From: an uncultured Prevotellaceae bacterium
GTDB taxonomy: Bacteria; Bacteroidota; Bacteroidia; Bacteroidales; Bacteroidaceae
NCBI GenBank assembly: GCA_900316285.1
Contig: ONCG01000006.1
Span: 53,673-117,672, forward strand
Length of the DNA stretch: 64,000 nucleotides
Reading direction: 5' to 3'
Shown here: positions 60,821 through 64,000 of the stretch, in pieces
How positions within the stretch are numbered: position 1 is the stretch's first letter
Layout: every line of letters starts with the position of its first letter
Notes under the pieces: model-generated
Told to the model about the DNA's origin: nothing
Database searches by the model: none
The model's input: the letters and a program-made list of their open reading frames with translations, nothing else
Made by a program: the position numbers and the translations under genes

Positions 60821-61888
60821 TTACACGTACACCTTTGCCTCCTGACGGCCGCGCAGCACGTCGAGGGCGTTCATGGCGAGTGCCTCCATCTCATCCTCAC
60901 CGGGATAGCAATACACCGGAGCGAGGAAGTCGATGCGGCGGCGCAGGTTCGTGATGATGTATTCCGACCGTGCCAGTCCACCCGTCAGCAGGATAGCATC
61001 GATGTTTCCGCAGAGCACGGCACCCTCGGCGACGATGTTCTTCGCCACGTGGTAGATCATTGCGTCGACGATGAGCTTTGCGTGCTCGTCGCCCTCGGCA
61101 ATACGCTTCTCGATGACGCGCATGTCGTTGCTACCTAGGTGGGCGGTGATGCCAGCCTGTCCGGCCACACGCTTCAGCAGTTGTGCCTCGGTGTACTTAC
61201 CCGAGAAGCAGAGGCGTATCAGGTCGGCGGCAGGCAGACTGCCGGCGCGCTCTGGCGAGAACGGACCCTCGCCGTCGAGTGCGTTGTTGGCATCTACGGC
61301 GCGCCCGTGGTCGTGGGCAGCCACCGAGATTCCTCCGCCCAGATGGCAGATGATGAGGTTCATGTCGTTATAGTGTCGGCCAATCTCGCGTGCGAAGCGC
61401 TTGGCGATGGCGCGCTGGTTCAGGGCGTGCCAGATGCAGATGCGGTTCATCAGCGGCGATCCCGATATGCGGGCATAGTCGTTCAGTTCGTCCACAACAC
61501 CCGGGTCGGCAATGAACGAGCGGCAGCCGGGAATCTCCTTTGCAATGTCGTAGGCGATGAGGCATCCCAGGTTACAGGCGTGGTTGTGCATGGCGATGCC
61601 GCTGTGCGTGTCGTCGAGCATCGTCTGGTTGATCTCGTAGGTGCCGCCGGCGATAGGCTTCACCAGTCCACCTCGTCCGATGACGGCATCGAACTGCAGG
61701 GGAATATCGTTGCGATTCAGCTCGTCCATGACGAGTTGCTTTCGGAATGGGAACTCGAAGATCACGTCCTCGAACTTCTTCAGTTCTTCCGCCGAGTGGC
61801 GGATGGTGCGTAGCAAGATGGGCTTCTCGTCTTCGTAGACGGCAATCTTTGTCGATGTAGAGCCCGGGTTAATAGCTAATATTTGCAT
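60821..61888 (-). CDS. buk: Butyrate kinase
   Basis: 355 residues of the acetate/butyrate kinase (ASKHA) family. LAINPGSTSTKIAVYEDEKP is the phosphate-binding start of butyrate and branched-chain fatty acid kinases, followed by GRGGLVKPIAGGTYEINQTM and LIICHLGGGISVAAHDHGRAVDANN, the adenosine- and substrate-binding signatures; ILLTGGLARSEYI is typical of the C-terminal half. It converts acyl phosphate plus ADP to the carboxylate plus ATP. With the phosphate acyltransferase gene 113 bp upstream, the pair forms the classic Ptb-Buk pathway. In Bacteroidota without a full butyrate pathway it may act on isobutyrate or other branched acids. The stop codon directly touches a repeat element. Confidence 0.95.
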   Translation of the reverse strand: MQILAINPGSTSTKIAVYEDEKPILLRTIRHSAEELKKFEDVIFEFPFRKQLVMDELNRNDIPLQFDAVIGRGGLVKPIAGGTYEINQTMLDDTHSGIAMHNHACNLGCLIAYDIAKEIPGCRSFIADPGVVDELNDYARISGSPLMNRICIWHALNQRAIAKRFAREIGRHYNDMNLIICHLGGGISVAAHDHGRAVDANNALDGEGPFSPERAGSLPAADLIRLCFSGKYTEAQLLKRVAGQAGITAHLGSNDMRVIEKRIAEGDEHAKLIVDAMIYHVAKNIVAEGAVLCGNIDAILLTGGLARSEYIITNLRRRIDFLAPVYCYPGEDEMEALAMNALDVLRGRQEAKVYV

Positions 61889-62001
61889 GGCGATTAGAGG
61901 TTGAGAGGTTTAGATGTTGAGATGTTTAGATGTTTAGAGGTTGAGAGGTTGAGAGGGTGTTCAACGAGCAAAGTCGGAATCGCCCTCGTTACCTTACTAT
62001 G

Positions 62002-62931
62002 TTATTTTGCAAACATGGCAGCCAGTGCCAGCGAGTTGAACTTGCAGCGTTTCGAGTCGGCACGCGACGGCAGTACGACGGGCACGATCGGGCCCACCAG
62101 CATGCCGGCGGTGTCGCTATGGAAGAAGGTGATGGTTTTATAGAAAGCGTTGCCTGCCTCGATGTCGGGGAACACGATGGCGTCGCTCTCTCCGCCCAGC
62201 GGCGAGTCGATGCCCTTGATGCGCAGGCTCTCAGGCGAGATGCTCGTCTTCAGGTCGAGCGGACCGTCCACGATGCAGCGTCCGAACTCGCCCTGCCGTG
62301 CCATCTCCTTGATGTCCTGATAGCCCACGGTGAAGGGGAAGTACTTCTCGTTCACCTTCTCCGTGCAGTGGTTCAGGGCGATGCGCGGCTCGTCGATGCC
62401 CATCTTATGGCAGAGGTCGGCGATGTAGCGCACCTGCTCTACGCGTTGTTCCTGCGTGGGGTAGGGGATGACGGCCGAGTCGGTGAAGAACAGCAGCTTG
62501 TCGTACTCCGCCAGCTTCGCGGCGGTGATATGTGTGAGCACGCGACCTTTCGGCAGGATGCCTTTCTCCTTGTTCAACACCACGTGCAGCAGGTTGTCGG
62601 TGTTAATCATTCCCTTCATCAGGATGTCCACCTTCCCTTCGTGCACCATTTCCACGGCGCGGTAAGCGGCGTCGTCGGCGTCGGCAGCATCGGCGAAGAA
62701 CACATGGTCCTTGTAACGCATGATGTCGGCGTTGGCCTCTACCTCGGCCTGACAGCCCACGAAGATGGCATCGATGAATCCTGCCTCCAGTGCCATCTGC
62801 ACCGACACCTGTGAGTTATGGTCGGCGGCCCAGACGACGGCCACGCGTCTTCTGTCGCCTCGCTGAGCGAGGTGGCTCAGCATGTCTTCAAAACTTTTAA
62901 TGGTTTCCATAGCGTTTGTTTGTTTTTTCAT
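62002..62931 (-). CDS. ptb: Phosphate butyryltransferase-type acyltransferase
   Basis: Start at 62931 (MKKQTNAMETIKSFEDML), 1 bp after the upstream stop; 62910 (METIKSF) is an alternative. 309 residues of the PTA_PTB family. VAVVWAADHNSQVSVQMALEAG, LMKGMINTDNLLHVVLNKEKG, DSAVIPYPTQEQRVEQVRYI and VDGPLDLKTSISPESLRIKG are typical of phosphotransbutyrylase rather than of Pta. It exchanges CoA in butyryl-CoA (or isobutyryl-CoA) with phosphate, and the butyryl phosphate feeds butyrate kinase, the next gene. The 113-bp gap holds GAGGTT-type filler. Chain-length specificity cannot be told from sequence. Confidence 0.93.
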   Translation of the reverse strand: MKKQTNAMETIKSFEDMLSHLAQRGDRRRVAVVWAADHNSQVSVQMALEAGFIDAIFVGCQAEVEANADIMRYKDHVFFADAADADDAAYRAVEMVHEGKVDILMKGMINTDNLLHVVLNKEKGILPKGRVLTHITAAKLAEYDKLLFFTDSAVIPYPTQEQRVEQVRYIADLCHKMGIDEPRIALNHCTEKVNEKYFPFTVGYQDIKEMARQGEFGRCIVDGPLDLKTSISPESLRIKGIDSPLGGESDAIVFPDIEAGNAFYKTITFFHSDTAGMLVGPIVPVVLPSRADSKRCKFNSLALAAMFAK

Positions 62932-62932
62932 A

Positions 62933-63661
62933 TCAGTTGTAGTAGAATGTAATCCAGTTCGTAGAGTAGTCGTGCGTCTTCGGATGCATGATGTGCACCA
63001 TGCCCGCATTGTCACGATACCACGCGTAGTTCCATCCCTTCCCGGGCTGCAGGTAGAGCGCATGCGTCACACCATAGTCCATCACGCTGCGCACGAAGAA
63101 GTCGAAGTCCTGCAGCCGCCGCGACTCCACGATGCAGAGCATGCCGTCTTTCTCGCACAGAGCACGAAAACGGCTGCGCCCCTTCACATGGCTTGGGCAG
63201 CGCCGCCCGTTATACACCAGCATGATCTGCGAGAACGCCATGCCACCCGTGTCGGCAGCCTTGGTGATTGAGTCGGAATGGCACGACGGAATAAACCGCC
63301 AGTAGTCGCCGTAGAAGACGAACGATCCCGTGTTCGAACTGCACGCATAGCCGTTGTAGAACACACCGCCCGACACATGGTCGCCGGCGATGTTCGCATG
63401 GCTGAACGTCTCCTGCTGCTCACCGGTGAACGCTGCCGCGCAGCACATCACCACGTCGGTCTCGTTGATGCGCGGCATCTGCTCGCACACCAGGTCCACG
63501 CGCGAGAACTGTGGATAGTAGACCGTGAGCTGACTCGTGGAGTCGATGATGATATACGGGTCGGCGGCTGTGGTCTCGGCCACAACCGTCTGACTTTTCT
63601 CCTCGCAGCCCACGATGGCCGCCAGGATGAAAACCGCTACAATCCACGTGCAGTTCCTCAT
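62933..63661 (-). CDS. Lipoprotein resembling phosphodiester glycosidase (NAGPA) domain
   Basis: The frame is open to 63916, but the ATG at 63661 gives a good lipoprotein signal (MRNCTWIVAVFILAAIVGC, lipobox IVGC, Cys19) and lies just downstream of a promoter, so it is preferred. 242 residues. VMCCAAAFTGEQ, GVFYNGYACSSNTGSFVFYG and FFVRSVMDYGVTHALYLQPG resemble the phosphodiester glycosidase/NAGPA-like family (PF09992 type), though key catalytic residues were not verified. It may remove a sugar from a phosphodiester or act as a surface protein. It ends 1 bp before the phosphotransbutyrylase ATG, suggesting translational coupling. The promoter leaves almost no leader, so the transcript is probably near-leaderless. 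Confidence 0.7.
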   Translation of the reverse strand: MRNCTWIVAVFILAAIVGCEEKSQTVVAETTAADPYIIIDSTSQLTVYYPQFSRVDLVCEQMPRINETDVVMCCAAAFTGEQQETFSHANIAGDHVSGGVFYNGYACSSNTGSFVFYGDYWRFIPSCHSDSITKAADTGGMAFSQIMLVYNGRRCPSHVKGRSRFRALCEKDGMLCIVESRRLQDFDFFVRSVMDYGVTHALYLQPGKGWNYAWYRDNAGMVHIMHPKTHDYSTNWITFYYN

Positions 63662-63668
63662 TCTCTTG

Positions 63669-63699
63669 CAAAGGTACGAATAAGTGAGCGAAATGCAAA
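63669..63699 (-). promoter_or_regulatory. Promoter of the lipoprotein gene (duplicate of 8801-8831)
   Basis: Minus strand: TTTG (63696-63699), 19-bp spacer CATTTCGCTCACTTATTCG, TACCTTTG (63669-63676). The ATG first base is 8 bp beyond the box. Confidence 0.8.
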
Positions 63700-63738
63700 A
63701 GAAATTGCCAAATTTTTTTTGCATGGCCGAGCGAGAAC

Positions 63739-63773
63739 ACCCACGCGTAGGGGCAGACCCCCGTGTCTGCCCG
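63739..63773. repeat. Family B element, copy 4
   Basis: ACCCACGCGTAGGGGCAGAC, CCCCGTGTCTGCCCG is identical over 35 bp to 5151-5185. Confidence 0.9.
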
Positions 63774-63830
63774 AACAATGCCGAACAATGACGAACAAAA
63801 CCGAACACCAACGAACAATAATGAATAACG
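63771..63830 (+). repeat. 10-bp tandem repeat
   Basis: Approximate units CCGAACAATG, CCGAACAATG, ACGAACAAAA, CCGAACACCA, ACGAACAATA, ATGAATAACG, starting within family B. No function is evident. Confidence 0.75.
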
Positions 63831-64000
63831 CGCACCACCCTCTTCCTCGTACCCCGACATTCTCCAAACATATTGTCACGAGGGTGTGTCAAAATAAGAA
63901 TACCTAAAATCCGCAAGCAATCTCAATGGCAATCTCAATTGCAGTAAAGAGCTTGAACACTATGCATCATGATAGTATGAGCGTGAATTTTGTCCGATTT
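63831..64000. other. Right-edge stretch without a recognised gene
   Basis: A short frame on the minus strand (about 63936-64000) runs off the edge and cannot be identified; otherwise nothing is seen. Confidence 0.4.

Noticed and set aside
61891-61956. GAGGTTTAGATG filler before buk as a regulatory array
   Set aside because: Units vary in length and content without dyad symmetry; looks like simple-sequence filler common between genes here.
63936-64000. Edge frame on the minus strand as the end of a transposase
   Set aside because: Only about 21 codons are visible and they match nothing I can name.

Overview
The window looks like a chromosomal segment of a gut or oral Bacteroidota bacterium, most likely Prevotella or a close relative. 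The grounds are a SusC/SusD pair, PCMD and CotH/lamin-tail surface proteins, many polysaccharide-degrading hydrolases, near absence of Shine-Dalgarno sequences, and repeated Bacteroidota-type promoters (TTTG, then 19-20 bp, then TAnnTTTG). Base composition is fairly balanced, with AT-rich islands around the ATPase at 20.5 kb and the first part of the gene at 30.2 kb. No rRNA, tRNA, intact insertion sequence, CRISPR array or prophage was recognised.

Layout. 0-3.3 kb: mannan/N-glycan degradation (GH125 cut by the window edge, a RhuM-like remnant, GH92). 3.4-10.4 kb: a C69 dipeptidase, a pyridoxal/pyridoxamine kinase, a HAD-ribF-CPBP operon, and the divergent prmC-recX operon. 10.5-20.2 kb: a 1450-residue CotH/lamin-tail surface protein, a small barrel protein, an O-methyltransferase, aroQ, xerD, and an ECF sigma/anti-sigma/secreted-protein operon. 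20.4-33.2 kb: an ATPase, a 1083-residue fusion flavo-iron-sulphur dehydrogenase, a cluster of four secreted proteins (PCMD lipoprotein, barrel, repeat protein, dockerin-tailed PCMD-like protein), then glyS. 33.3-50.6 kb: an FKBP lipoprotein, a possible small RNA, a MATE pump, a GH29-GH3 operon, purine nucleoside phosphorylase, a YidE-type transporter, an RluA-type synthase, a YitT protein, rbfA-lolE and carB. 51.0-63.7 kb: an unknown secreted protein, SusD-SusC, a very small gene, GH2, butyrate kinase and phosphotransbutyrylase, and a lipoprotein.

Taken together the enzymes suggest a glycan-degrading fermenter: mannosidases, fucosidase, GH3 and GH2 act on host or plant glycans, SusCD imports oligosaccharides, and Ptb/Buk make ATP from an acyl-CoA (butyryl, isobutyryl or similar).

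The least explained content is repetitive DNA. (1) Two intergenic arrays, 26061-26302 and 50768-50943, are built of exactly 22-bp units around the core AGCAATGCT, and both pass from palindromic units to a TTGG type. (2) A CCTCCCC..GGGGAGG palindromic element lies in frame inside four genes (ribF, prmC, the fusion dehydrogenase, GH2) and directly abuts the stop codons of two others. (3) Whole promoters, including the normally unconserved spacer, are duplicated at 8.8 kb and 63.7 kb, and both would give almost leaderless mRNAs. (4) Several other dispersed palindromes recur, one of which supplies the stop codon of the lolE-like gene.
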